64,000 nt of DNA from DATBHM01 sp963772375 (GCA_963772375.1 CAVYXG010000009.1:1-64000); one strand, 5' to 3'; numbered from the stretch's first letter, positions 1 through 8,449 are shown. Notes: generated by a model not told the origin, from the sequence alone. Made by a program: numbers and translations.

Positions 1-114
1 CGCCGAGCAGACCATCCCGGAGGTGCGCAGGACTATGGGAGCTCGGACGCCTGCGACAAGGCCGTCACTCGGAGTCCACTCGTTCAGAAGGTAGTCGGGA
101 AGTTCACCGCCTGA
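1..114 (+). CDS. Possible C-terminal end of a gene cut by the window edge
   Basis: Frame 1 is open from the first base to a TGA at 112-114 and ends in a protein-like stretch (…ACDKAV…VVGKFTA). The fragment is too short to assign a family. The region after it was hit by insertion sequences, so this could equally be a remnant. I call it only because no competing frame looks better. Low certainty. Confidence 0.3.
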   Translation, partial: RRADHPGGAQDYGSSDACDKAVTRSPLVQKVVGKFTA

Positions 115-393
115 ACATGCATCCGCTGCTGCAGGTTGCGCGAACAAGGGCAGCTGCGCCAGCAGTAGAAGAAGCACGATCACCGAAGATCTTGCCCGAC
201 AAGGCCGTTGGGCGCCGCCGTGCATGATTCTCCCTTCCCTCTGCGGCACGGGAAATTGCTGCCTGCCACATCTATTGCGCTGTCTCTTCGTACCTTGAAT
301 TGGATTTTCGACCCTGAGTCAATCCGGCACAGGAGACCGCCTATCCCCCAATGGGCTGTCGGCCGTGCGCGAGAATGGGCCGCGTCCTGGCAA
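115..393. other. Non-coding stretch left of the insertion nest
   Basis: No open frame here shows a recognisable protein family. Base composition is less GC-skewed by codon position than in the coding regions. It lies between the possible gene end at 114 and the right terminal repeat of the outer IS256 element at about 394. I see no terminator or operator. Confidence 0.5.
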
Positions 394-432
394 GTGGTGT
401 ACGAGAGCATCGCTTCAACCTCGTGACTTGAG

Positions 433-1294
433 TTAGCCGGCGGCCACCAGCTCGTGCCTCACCTCCTCGTCGACGACGGCGCCGTCGATCACCGCCATGC
501 GGGCCTTGGCGAGCGACTGCTGGCTCATGTACCGGCGAGCCACCGCCCACTCGTCGTGCTGCTCGGCGAGGACGGCTCCGACCAACCGGATGGTGGCCTC
601 CCGGTTGGGGGAGATGCCGACCACGTCGGTGCGGCGACGGATCTCCCGGTTCAACCGCTCCTGGGGGTTGTTCGACCAGATCTGGCGCCAGTGCTCCACG
701 GGGAGCGAGGCGAAGGCCGTGATGTCGGGACCGGCGGAGGCCAGGAGCGCGGCCGCGGCGGGGAACCGCGTCTCGAGCTGCTCGATCACGCGATGGGAGC
801 TGTGCCTCGGCCTTCTCGCGTGAGGGCTAGGCGAAGATCGAGCGGACGAGCGTGGCCACCAGCGGCTGAGCGCTCTTCGGCACCCTGGACAGGATGTTGC
901 GGGCGAAGTGGGTCCGGCACCGCTGCCACGACCATCCGGGCAGCACCGCACCGATGGCCTCGACCAGATGAAGGTGGTCGTCGGAGACCGCCAGGCGGAC
1001 CCCGGAGAGCCCTCTTGCCACCAGGTCCCTGAGGAACGCCGTCCACCCTTCCCGTCCTCGCTGGTCAGCACGTCGAGGCCGAGGATCTCCCGGTAGCCGT
1101 CGGCGTTGACGCTGGTGGCGACGACCACGGAGACGTGGGCGATGCGGCCTCCCTCCCGGCACTTGAGCACGAGAGCGTCGAGCCACACATAGGTGTAGGG
1201 GCCTTGGTCGAGCGGTCGGGACCGGAACGCCGCCACCAGCTCGTCGAGGGACTTGGCGATCTCCGAGACCTGGGACTTCGAGATGCCCTCGATG
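433..1294 (-). pseudogene. IS256-family transposase, C-terminal fragment (outer element)
   Basis: Continues the fragment at 5263-4873: GISKSQVSEIAKSLDELV, YTYVWLDALVLKCREGGR (first catalytic Asp region), then VSDDHLHLVEAIG…CRTHFARNIL and the closing NPQERLNREIRRRTDVVGIFP-like region. It is broken by at least three further lesions. A one-base deletion near 1055 shifts the frame after TSEDG. An in-frame TAG at 827-829 stands where CAG (Gln) is expected. Another small deletion lies near 790. Stop codon TAA at 433-435. With the insertion, this copy cannot make a transposase. Confidence 0.8.
1287..1294. repeat. Target-site duplication of inner IS, copy 1
   Basis: CCTCGATG on the plus strand (CATCGAGG on the minus strand). 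The same 8 bp occurs at 4873-4880. The pair bounds the inner IS256-type element. Confidence 0.8.
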
Positions 1295-2118
1295 GAGCAA
1301 TAGTCAATAGTTGTGGATCGAAACTTCGTGATCACGCGGCGTCCTCGTCCTCGCTCCGCTCCACCAACTTGCCGTTCACGAACGTCGCCCCCGCCCGAAC
1401 GAGCGCCACGAGCTCGGGGCCGTTGACCCGCCTCCACCTCCCTTCCGCCGCCTCCAGCAGCTTGAATGCCATGGCCAGCCCGGCCTCCTTGGACCCCGGC
1501 CCCTTCGTCACGTTGGTCCGCGCCCGCACGGTGGCGAACGTGGACTCGATGGGGTTCGAGGTCCGTAGGTGGACCCAGTGCTCGGCCGGGTAGTCGTAGA
1601 ACGCCAGCAGCGCCTCCCGGTCCGACGTGAGCTTGGCCGCGGCCTTCGGCCACTTCACCCCGAACTCGGTCCCGAAGCGGTCGAGCGCCTTGCCCGCCTC
1701 GTCGGCGTTCTCCGCGTTCGAGATCTCGGCCAGGGCCTCCTTCGCCCGCTGCTGGACCGACGCCGGCAGGGCGTCGAGGACGTTCTTGGCCTTGTGGACC
1801 CAGTCCCGCTGGTGGCGGGTCTCCGGGAACACCTCGTCGATCGCGCCCCAGAACCCCAGCGCCCCGTCGCCCACGGCGAGCACCGGGCCCGCATGCTCCG
1901 GCGCTTCAAGTCCCGCAGGACCACGCCCCAGCTCTCGGTGGACTCCCGGAACCCGTCGGCCACGCAGACGAGCTCCTTCGTCCCGTCGGTGCGGACACCG
2001 ACGATGACCAGCAAGCACACCTTGCGGTCGTCTCCGAGGCGGACCCGGACGTGGTAGGGGTCGGGCCGGGGCGCGGTGCGACTCTTTCAAGACGTCCGTC
2101 TCCCCGGCCCGCACCTCC

Positions 2119-2152
2119 GAACCGGACGTGCGCGTCTCCACGCATCCGGCTC
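2119..2152 (-). ncRNA. Group II intron domain V
   Basis: Reading the minus strand, GAGCCGGATGCG, a GGAGAC-type loop, then CGCACGTCCGGTTC forms the highly conserved 34-nt catalytic hairpin of bacterial group II introns. It fixes the intron orientation and places the 3' splice site about 65 nt further on. Confidence 0.88.
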
Positions 2153-2174
2153 TCCGCGAGCCCACGTCGATGTG

Positions 2175-3611
2175 CTACGCGGCCGATCCTTGCTGTCGCT
2201 CCGACCACGGCGAGGGGATGCGGGCCGCCCGGTACCGGTAGCGGCGAACCGCCACTGCGCCGGGGTTGAACAGCCTCACCTCGCCCTCCGTCGGCCACCA
2301 CCCGGGCAGGTAGCGCCTCCGGAGTTCCGTCCACGAGATGCGAGAGTGCTTGTGGCGGAGCCAGCACACCACCCGGCGCCAAGCGAAGGCGCGCAGGTAG
2401 TTGAAGGTCGCCTTGGACACCCCGTGACGGAAGTACGTGGTCCATCCCCTGAGCACCGGGTTGAGCCGGTGCAACAGGATGCGGAGCGGTTGGTCCGTTG
2501 CCCCTCGGGTCATCGTTCGCACCTTCGCCTTGACCGCGGCAAGGGCGGCCTTCGACGGGTAGGTGTAGACGAAGCGATGGCCCGTGCCCCGCTTCTCGTG
2601 CCGCCGGATGCGGAACCCGAGAAAGTCGAAGCCCTCGTCGATGTGGGAGACCCTGGTCTTCTCCTCCGACAGGCGGAGGCCCGTCGGACGAAGGACCGCT
2701 TGTACCTCCTCCCGCAGAGCCTCGGCGTGAGCACGAGCGCCCGCCACCACGACCACGAAGTCGTCCGCGTAGCGGACCAGCCGGTAGGTGGCGAGGCCCC
2801 TGAGCCTCCGGTTCTGCCGAGCGCTGTTGTTCCCCATCGCCCGCCACGCCTCGTCGAAGTGATCGTCGAGGACGGACAGGGCGATGTTCGCCAGCAGCGG
2901 CGAGAGGATGCCTCCCTGGGGCGTGCCGGTGGTCGTGTCCCTCTCCACACCGTCCTCGGAGAGGACGCCGGCTTTGAGGAACGCCTTCACCAAGTGCAGC
3001 ACGCGCTTGTCTCCGACCCTTCCCCCCACCCGGCCCATGAGGGCCACGTGGTCGATGGAGTCGAAGCACGCCTCGATGTCACCCTCCAGGACCCACTCGT
3101 AAGAGCGGGAGCACAGGTGGTGGATCTCGGCGATGGCGTCGTGCGCCCGGCGTCGAGGTCGGAAGCCGTACGACGACGGCTTGAACTCCGCCTCGAAGAT
3201 CGGCTCGAGCACCAGCTTCAAAGAGGCCTGGACCACCCGGTCCCGCACCGTGGGAACCCCGAGGCGGCGGAGCTTCCCGCTCCGCTTGGGGATGTGCCGC
3301 TCCCGGACCGGGAGCGGGCGAAAGGTGCGGGCCTTGAGGTCGGCCCGGAGCTCGGCGAGGAAGTTCTCCACGCCGCGCTCGGTCTCGACGTAGTAGGCGT
3401 CCTGCCCGTCCACGCCTGCCGAACGCGCCCCCCTGTTGCCCCGGACCCGGCGCCACGCCATGAGCAGGAACGCCGGGTCGCAGACGAGGTTGTACAGGTC
3501 AACGAACCGACGCCTGGGATCGTCGGTCGCCCATCGGTGCAGCTTGGTCTGGATCCGCAGTACCCGTTCCTCGGCCTCTTTGGTCGAGGGCCACGGCGCG
3601 CCGGTGTTCAC
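2175..3611 (-). CDS. ltrA: Group II intron reverse transcriptase/maturase
   Basis: A 478-aa LtrA-like protein that both reverse-transcribes the intron and assists its splicing. Visible RT blocks: GVDG near 67, GVPTVRDRVVQ near 118, YGFRPRRRAHDAI near 148, the acidic EGDIEACFDSIDH near 176, TGTPQGGILSPLLANI near 229, and the catalytic YADD at 281-284. The maturase (X) domain follows, with WTTYFRHGVSKATF and a WRRVVCWLRHKH segment. There is no HNH endonuclease domain, since the protein ends soon after RYRAARIPSP. The intron therefore probably inserts using nascent replication ends rather than its own endonuclease. The frame is intact, so the intron may still be mobile. Confidence 0.92.
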   Translation of the reverse strand: MNTGAPWPSTKEAEERVLRIQTKLHRWATDDPRRRFVDLYNLVCDPAFLLMAWRRVRGNRGARSAGVDGQDAYYVETERGVENFLAELRADLKARTFRPLPVRERHIPKRSGKLRRLGVPTVRDRVVQASLKLVLEPIFEAEFKPSSYGFRPRRRAHDAIAEIHHLCSRSYEWVLEGDIEACFDSIDHVALMGRVGGRVGDKRVLHLVKAFLKAGVLSEDGVERDTTTGTPQGGILSPLLANIALSVLDDHFDEAWRAMGNNSARQNRRLRGLATYRLVRYADDFVVVVAGARAHAEALREEVQAVLRPTGLRLSEEKTRVSHIDEGFDFLGFRIRRHEKRGTGHRFVYTYPSKAALAAVKAKVRTMTRGATDQPLRILLHRLNPVLRGWTTYFRHGVSKATFNYLRAFAWRRVVCWLRHKHSRISWTELRRRYLPGWWPTEGEVRLFNPGAVAVRRYRYRAARIPSPWSERQQGSAA

Positions 3612-4872
3612 CGGCGACCTCCTGCCATGCCAGTTCCGACGCTGCGGACTCGCTGCCCCCCTTCGCCATGTGGACGGCTTTCCCGTCCTCGGACTACTAC
3701 GGGGGCTCCGTCCCGTCTCGGGGCCATCAGCCGACGGCGGGCCTGCCCGCCATCCCGCTGGCTGCGGGATGGGGAGGGCGGCTCCGGGACGGTTCCCACG
3801 TTCACCATGAACCGGTTGTCGGGTGAGGTGCCCAGCTTTTCCCCTGCAGCCTTGCCATGGGTACGCCGCAGTCCTTCCCCATGGCCTCCGGGGCGGCGGG
3901 TATTACGTCGCATCGGAGTCGATCGCCGGCCATTACGACGATCGCGCGCTGCTGCCCGGCCCTGATCCGCCAGGTTCGAGCCGGTGTCTCTCGCTTGAGG
4001 GGGTTCCACCACTGGTTTCTGCACTCGTGCACCTTCCCGTCTCGCTTGCCGGACCCGGGTCATCTGGCGGTGCTGGCCCGTCCCGTCGTTGTCGGGGCTG
4101 CTTCCCGCCCTTCCCCGCGCCTCCGAGGTCAGGCTGCCCCCAGCTTCTCCGGCCTGCTGCGACAGGCCGGAGGCGGTGCCCTTTCATCACCGCCCGGTTA
4201 CATGGCGCCTCGTGGCGCACCACCCCGTCGGCCCAGACGTACACGTAGTCGCGGTCGGTGAGCTTGCGCTTCCCGAACGCCGCCTGCTCCTCCGTCCACG
4301 ACGCGGTGAGCCGGGTGATGGCCCCTGCCGAGAGCCCCGCCTCGGAGCCGAAGAACTCGGCGAGCGCGGGGACGAAGTCGAGGGTGGACAGCCCGTGCAG
4401 GTACAAAAGGGGCAGGACCTCCACCACCTTCGGGGAGCGGCGCAGGTACGGCGGCAGGATCGAGCTTCGGAAGCGATGGCGCTCGCCCGTCTCCGGATCC
4501 GCCCGGCGGTCGTTGACGCGCGGGGCCCGGACCTCGAGGGCCCCCGCCGCGGTCACCACCTGGCGGGCCCGGGCCTTCCCGTTGCGGACCACCAGAGCGC
4601 GATCATCGTCGTCGCGCTCCCCTCGGGCCTCGGCCACGTAGGCCTCGACCTCCGCCTCCAGCGCCGCGACGAGCATTCGCAGCGCTCCCTCACGCACGAT
4701 CTGGTCCAGGGTCGAGGCGAACTCTGTGCCCGACCCGTCCTCGGCGACTATCCTGAGCATCGGCGTACCCTTCCCGCCGGCGCTACCCACGCCGGCACTC
4801 GCTCTTGTTCAAGCGGGAAGGTACGCACGTCCTTCACCAAGTCCCCGATCCACAACTTCTGTTCATAGCTCA

Positions 4873-4880
4873 CCTCGATG
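4873..4880. repeat. Target-site duplication of inner IS, copy 2
   Basis: Identical to 1287-1294. The outer transposase reads LGIE/GISK across the junction when one copy is kept. Confidence 0.8.
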
Positions 4881-5263
4881 CCGAGCGTGCGGACAAGGCC
4901 CTCTACCTTCCTGGTCGACACGCCTTTGACGTAGCACTCGGCGATCACCGCGACGAGCGACCGTTCGGCCCGCCGGCGGGGTTCGAGGAGCCACTCCGGG
5001 AAGTAGCTCCCCGTGCGGAGCTTGGGCACCACGAGCTCCATCGTTCCGGTCCTCGTCTCGAACGTCCTGGGCCGGTAGCCGTTGCGGCTGTTGACGCGAT
5101 CCGGGGATCGCTCGCCGTCCGGCAGGGCGCCGCAGGCCGCGTCGGCCTCCGCGGACATCAGGGCCTGGATGAACGTCTGGAGCATCTCCCTGAGCAGATC
5201 GGTGTCGGCTTCTGCGAGGTGCTTGTCGAGCCAGACCGCCGGGTCCAAAGTGGGTTCGACCAC
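4873..5263 (-). pseudogene. IS256-family transposase, N-terminal fragment (outer element)
   Basis: Starts at a GTG (5261-5263). It encodes the N-terminal half of an IS285/IS256-like mutator transposase: the LLREMLQTFIQALMSAEAD segment, a NSRNGYR motif, the VPKLRTGSYFPEWLLEPRRR segment, and VSTRKVEGLVRTLGIE. The frame then runs into the inner element. Residue GIE continues exactly into GISKSQVSEIAKSL at 1294 once the inner element and one copy of CATCGAGG are removed. This is therefore the 5' part of a gene split by insertion, not an independent protein. Confidence 0.8.
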
Positions 5264-5414
5264 CGTCTTCCTCTTCTCTGGTTCGCTGCTGAAGAGGATG
5301 AAGCGGTGGTCTTCTACTTCAAGAACCCTCAGGCCCTTCGTACACCACGTCCGCGGACCCTAATCGAGAACTCAGGGGTCTCAGATTCGAAACGATACAA
5401 CACTGACCTGCGAA

Positions 5415-5999
5415 CTAGTGCTGCCAAGTTTCTTCGAGCATCCTGCCGCTATTGGCGTCGAGAAACAGCCAAGCAGAGCAGGACGTCGAGATCGGAGGGC
5501 CGGTGTAGCGAGGATTTGGTTGAGGGGCAATGCATTCGTGCCATGCAAAACCCCAAGCCAAACGATCCTTGTAGCTGTAGGTTCCGTCGCCTTTGGCTGC
5601 GCTGTAGTAGCCAAGATACGAGACTGCATCACTTGGCAAGGCGAAATCGCTGTTGTGGTTCTCGTACCTAGCGATGGCCTCCGAAGCGGATAGCTCCGGG
5701 CTGGCGTCTGTCATGGCCAGGACAAATTCCTTGGAGTCATTCGGACTGTCGAGGATTATCACTGATGGGGTCGGAGATTCGGTGGCACTGGTCGGAGACC
5801 CCGACCGCCGCAGGGAGGGGACAAGGAGCGTCGCAATCACGAATGCCGACACTAGGAGTGCTGCCGATGTGACTGCGAACCGACCGAGGCTTTGGCGGAC
5901 CCTCCGGCGCTTTGCTCGTCGCTCCAGCTGTCGAAAGAGACTGGAAGCCTCGTCGTCGGACAAAGAGAAGTCTGTGTCGGATGCATGCGGATTCGTCAC
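5415..5999 (-). CDS. Membrane-anchored protein, probable anti-sigma partner
   Basis: A 194-aa protein that starts with GTG overlapping the stop of the sigma factor gene (GTGA at 5996-5999), so the two are translationally coupled. An acidic/basic N-terminal segment of about 40 residues is cytosolic by charge. One membrane helix (about 41-65, FAVTSAALLVSAFVIATLLV) follows, then an extracytoplasmic domain of about 130 residues. I see no HxxxCxxC zinc anti-sigma motif, so the anti-sigma role is inferred only from topology and operon position. Confidence 0.6.
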   Translation of the reverse strand: MTNPHASDTDFSLSDDEASSLFRQLERRAKRRRVRQSLGRFAVTSAALLVSAFVIATLLVPSLRRSGSPTSATESPTPSVIILDSPNDSKEFVLAMTDASPELSASEAIARYENHNSDFALPSDAVSYLGYYSAAKGDGTYSYKDRLAWGFAWHECIAPQPNPRYTGPPISTSCSAWLFLDANSGRMLEETWQH

Positions 6000-6559
6000 C
6001 TTTGCTCCCCTTGCTCATCGAGGTATGTACGGTCGCGTCTCAGTGCTTGGAGCCCTCTTCCTATTTGACTACGGATGCTGGAATCCTTGTTGCCGAGCAT
6101 CAGGGCGATGTCATGAGTGCTCAATCCCTCGAAGTACCGGAGATGGAGACAGAGTCGCTGCTTCTGACTCAGCCGAGACAGCGCTCTCTGCGTGTCGAGC
6201 CGGGTGACAACCTCGTCATCGGTCATGTCGCTTCGAGGTCGCTCATGATCGACTAATTGCGCTAGCGCTACGGGAATCTCGCGCTTGGGGCGAAGGGGCC
6301 GCTTCTTGTTCGCAAGGCGAAACATAGTGGTCTTGGTGTAGCCGAGCGGGTAGTCCACATCTCGGAAGTCCGGGTGACGAAGCAAGACTTGCAGCAAGGC
6401 CTCTTGAACGAGGTCCTCGGCGTCTCGTCGGGCGATCCGATGTGCCGTCCGCATCAGGGCGGGGTACAGCGCCTGAAGCAGCCGAATCGGGTCCGCTGGC
6501 CAGGGTCTTCCGGCGCTCGCGGTGCGCGGCGGGTTTCTCCTCACATCATATCCTCGCAT
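5996..6559 (-). CDS. ECF-type RNA polymerase sigma factor
   Basis: A 187-aa sigma-70 family protein of the extracytoplasmic-function type. Region 2 includes AEDLVQEALLQVLLRHPDF (about 47-65) followed by TKTTMFRLANKKR. Region 4 has LSQKQRLCLHLRYFEGLSTHDIALML, a helix-turn-helix. The ATG at 6557-6559 is chosen because, in the sequence reconstructed without the adjacent IS, an in-frame TAG lies shortly upstream and AAGGCGAGG sits at ribosome-binding distance. The IS1380 element is inserted 17 bp upstream of this ATG, between the gene and its original promoter. Expression now depends on IS-derived or cryptic promoters. Confidence 0.85.
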   Translation of the reverse strand: MRGYDVRRNPPRTASAGRPWPADPIRLLQALYPALMRTAHRIARRDAEDLVQEALLQVLLRHPDFRDVDYPLGYTKTTMFRLANKKRPLRPKREIPVALAQLVDHERPRSDMTDDEVVTRLDTQRALSRLSQKQRLCLHLRYFEGLSTHDIALMLGNKDSSIRSQIGRGLQALRRDRTYLDEQGEQR

Positions 6560-6571
6560 GAAGCGCCTCGC

Positions 6572-6576
6572 CTTAG
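6572..6576. repeat. Target-site duplication of IS1380 element, left
   Basis: CTTAG, repeated at 8196-8200 immediately outside the right terminal repeat. Confidence 0.75.
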
Positions 6577-6624
6577 CCTGGATCCACCGAGGAACCTGGG
6601 CACTCCCGTAGGCCGAACGAGAGA

Positions 6625-6694
6625 AAAGGTGCCTCTGACCTGGAAGAATGGGCGGTGACCAAACCAACCAACTCTCCAGGAGAAAGGCACCTTT
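6625..6694 (+). promoter_or_regulatory. Hairpin covering the transposase ribosome-binding site
   Basis: AAAGGTGCC (6625-6633) plus CCTGG (6639-6643) are exactly complementary to CCAGG (6676-6680) plus GGCACCTTT (6686-6694), with a 5x5 internal loop and a 32-nt apical loop. The AGGAGAAAGG ribosome-binding sequence of the transposase (ATG at 6698) lies in the right arm. Transcripts entering from outside the element would fold it away. This resembles the protective hairpins known for several IS families, but its role here is inferred. Confidence 0.55.
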
Positions 6695-6697
6695 CGG

Positions 6698-7993
6698 ATG
6701 CGATCTTCCCACGCCTTGGACCGCATCGAAACCACCTTCGACGATGACCATGCGGTGGCCAACGCGGGGCTCGTCCTGACCGCGACCCTCGGTGCCCGGC
6801 TCGGGCTTGAGGCGCTCGTGGACGACATGGTTGACCTCGGGCGGCGTCCCGGGGCGGCCCGTCCGGGCCGCAAGGTCATGACCCTCGTCCAGTCGATGGT
6901 GGCCGGCGGGGACTGCATCGACGACGCCGACGTCTTGCGCTCCGGTGCCACCGAGCAGGTCCTCGCCCACCGGGTGATGGCGCCCTCCACCCTCGGCACG
7001 TTCCTGCGCTCGTTCACCTTCGGCCACGTCCGACAACTGGACCGCGTGGCCGAGGGCGTCCTTCGCCGGGCGTGGGCGACCGGAGCCGGCCCGGGAGCCG
7101 AGCCCATGACGATCGACGTCGACTCGACGGTGTGCGAGGTCCACGGCTACCGCAAGCAGGGCGCCGCGTACGGCCACACCCGGGAGCTCGGGCTGCATCC
7201 GCTCCTGGCCACGAGGGCGGACACCGGGGAGGTCCTGCACGTGCGCCAGCGAAAGGGATCGGCCAACACCGCCCGGGGAGCCGTGCGGTTCACCTCGGAG
7301 CTGGTGGCCAGGGTCCGCCGGGCCGGTGCCACCGGGGCGCTCACCCTGCGGGCCGACTCGGGGTTCTGGTCGGACCGGCTCATCGGGACGTGCCGGCGCC
7401 TCGGGGTGTCGTTCTCCATCACCGTGCGCCAGATCGCCCAGGTCAAGGAGGCCATCGCAGGGATCGGGGAGACCGACTGGACGCCCATCGACTACACCGA
7501 AGGCGGTGTGGCCCAAGTGGCCGAGACCACCTACAAGGGGGATCGCCTGATCGTCAGGCGGACCCGCCTCATCGGTCCCCAGGCCGAGCTGTGGCCGGAC
7601 TGGCGGTACCACGCGTTCATCACCGACCGGGAGGGCGGGGCGATCGAACTCGACGCCGACCACCGCCGTCACGCCGTGATCGAGCTCGCCATCCGCGACC
7701 TGAAGGAGGGTGCGGGACTCAACCACTGCCCGTCGGGGAAGTTCTTCGCCAACGCCGCGTGGCTGGTCCTCGCGGCGCTCGCCCACAACCTCCTGCGGTG
7801 GACGGCCTCGATCGGCCTACGGATCGACGGCCCGGTGGTGGCCAAGACCATCCGCCGCCGGTTTGTGGCCGTCGGTGGTCGCCTCACGCGGTCCGCCCGA
7901 AGGCTCCATCTGCACCTGCCGACCCGGTGGCCCTGGGCGGACGCGTTCCTCGCCGCCCTCGCCAGGTTGCGGGCACTACCGCTCCTCGCCTGA
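6698..7993 (+). CDS. IS1380-family transposase
   Basis: An intact 431-aa DDE transposase that cuts and pastes its element. Family landmarks: DVDSTVCEVHGYRKQGAAYGH near 132 (first Asp), RADSGFWSDRL near 221 (second Asp), and ELAIRDLKEGAGLNH near 327 (Glu region), ending in the usual LLRWTASIGL and TRWPW segments. ATG at 6698 with AGGAGAAAGG upstream. No lesions seen, in contrast to the decayed IS256 copies nearby, so this is probably the youngest insertion along with the intron. Confidence 0.92.
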   Translation: MRSSHALDRIETTFDDDHAVANAGLVLTATLGARLGLEALVDDMVDLGRRPGAARPGRKVMTLVQSMVAGGDCIDDADVLRSGATEQVLAHRVMAPSTLGTFLRSFTFGHVRQLDRVAEGVLRRAWATGAGPGAEPMTIDVDSTVCEVHGYRKQGAAYGHTRELGLHPLLATRADTGEVLHVRQRKGSANTARGAVRFTSELVARVRRAGATGALTLRADSGFWSDRLIGTCRRLGVSFSITVRQIAQVKEAIAGIGETDWTPIDYTEGGVAQVAETTYKGDRLIVRRTRLIGPQAELWPDWRYHAFITDREGGAIELDADHRRHAVIELAIRDLKEGAGLNHCPSGKFFANAAWLVLAALAHNLLRWTASIGLRIDGPVVAKTIRRRFVAVGGRLTRSARRLHLHLPTRWPWADAFLAALARLRALPLLA

Positions 7994-8195
7994 GTCCCCC
8001 GGTTCCCCGGTCGGCGGTGTCATCCGATCCTCCGGCGCGCCCTCGTTGCGCGGACCCGCCGGTCCGAGCCACCCGCGGGGCGACAGACCGCCGTCGCACG
8101 CTCACAACGAACGCGTTCACCGCAAGGTCGACGGTCTTCGACCCGCTCACCTGCCCTTGGTCGCGCCGGCGCCCAATTGAAACGGTGGATTGAGG

Positions 8196-8200
8196 CTTAG
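8196..8200. repeat. Target-site duplication of IS1380 element, right
   Basis: CTTAG, matching 6572-6576. Confidence 0.75.
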
Positions 8201-8449
8201 GGTCCTACCTACCTAAGAGACCGGACAAGGCAGAAGTGCTGCATCCAGGTGGCTTGGAAAATTCTGACAGAACGGGAATGAGGGGCACGCGCTAGCAAGG
8301 TCCACTGCCCCGGCATGCGACCGCGCAACAGCCGTGACGGGCTCCGAGGTCAATGCAGCGTCGAGGAGATTGGGAGACGCGAACCAGCAATGATGTTCGA
8401 CTGAGAGCGCTGGAGTGTCGATGACTGTTCTTGGGTGTGGGCCGGCTGC
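8201..8449. other. Non-coding interval between IS1380 and the oxidase operon
   Basis: No supported gene. It is the original upstream region of the sigma gene (now cut off by the IS) plus the 3' flank of ctaF. I see no T-rich terminator. Confidence 0.5.

Larger units (their letters stand above)
2054..4220 (-). mobile_element. Group II intron inside the inner transposase
   Basis: The intron (minus strand) begins GTGCGCC at 4220, the bacterial group II 5' consensus, and ends …CCCCTAC at 2054. A 34-nt domain V hairpin (GAGCCGGATG…CACGTCCGGTTC) lies at 2119-2152, followed by a domain VI-sized hairpin. The reverse transcriptase gene occupies 3611-2175 and ends 22 nt before domain V, as expected for an ORF in domain IV. 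Exact removal restores the transposase frame (…GACGGGGTG/CACGTCCGG…). Length 2167 nt. About 600 nt upstream of the RT gene should hold domains I-III. I did not fold them. Confidence 0.9.
1332..4760 (-). pseudogene. IS256-family transposase of inner element, intron-split and frameshifted
   Basis: Exon 1 runs from ATG at 4760 to 4221 (180 codons: MLRIVAEDGSG…, zinc-free N-domain, then DYVYVWADGV with the first catalytic Asp). Exon 2 runs from 2053 to the TGA at 1332: HVRVRLGDDRKVCLLVIVGVR, the second-Asp motif VGDGALGFWGAI, and the glutamate region TSNPIEST. Splicing out 2054-4220 joins ADGV to HVRVR in frame, as the family requires. In exon 2 a one-base deletion near 1885-1887 (three Gs where four are needed on the plus strand) shifts the frame between RRSMRA and PVLAVGDG. 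Restored, the protein would be about 420 aa. The shift could also be a sequencing error. Confidence 0.82.
1295..4872 (-). mobile_element. Inner IS256-type element inserted in the outer transposase
   Basis: Both sides carry the same 8 bp, CATCGAGG on the minus strand (1287-1294 and 4873-4880), the duplication length usual for IS256-family elements. Imperfect inverted ends share GAGC and AGTTGTGGATCG (1295-1320 and 4846-4872). The element is 3578 bp. Without its group II intron it would be about 1.41 kb, normal for the family. Removing the element rejoins the outer transposase in frame. Confidence 0.85.
394..5348 (-). mobile_element. Outer IS256-family element, decayed, interrupted by a second IS
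   Basis: Terminal inverted repeats GTGGTGTACGA are visible at 394-404 and, reversed, at 5338-5348. Between them lie the N-terminal part (5263 down to about 4873) and C-terminal part (1294 down to 433) of one IS256-family transposase. These are separated by a complete second element. Subtracting the inner element and its duplicated 8 bp leaves about 1.37 kb, a normal IS256-family size. I could not find a convincing target duplication outside the ends. The element is on the minus strand. Confidence 0.72.
6577..8195 (+). mobile_element. IS1380-family insertion sequence
   Basis: A 1619-bp element. The ends are imperfect inverted repeats: the left end reads CCTGGATCCACCG and the right end, inverted, reads CCTCAATCCACCG, with further matches (GGGC-C) inside. 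Both sides carry the 5-bp duplication CTTAG (6572-6576 and 8196-8200). It holds one intact transposase gene and about 200 bp of non-coding DNA between 7994 and the right end. Element size and transposase agree with the IS1380 family. Confidence 0.88.

Noticed and set aside
394..5348. Target duplication of the outer IS256 element
   Set aside because: The 8-9 bp outside each end do not match (…CCTGGCAA versus GTCCGCGG…), so either the ends are slightly off or the flanks have rearranged.
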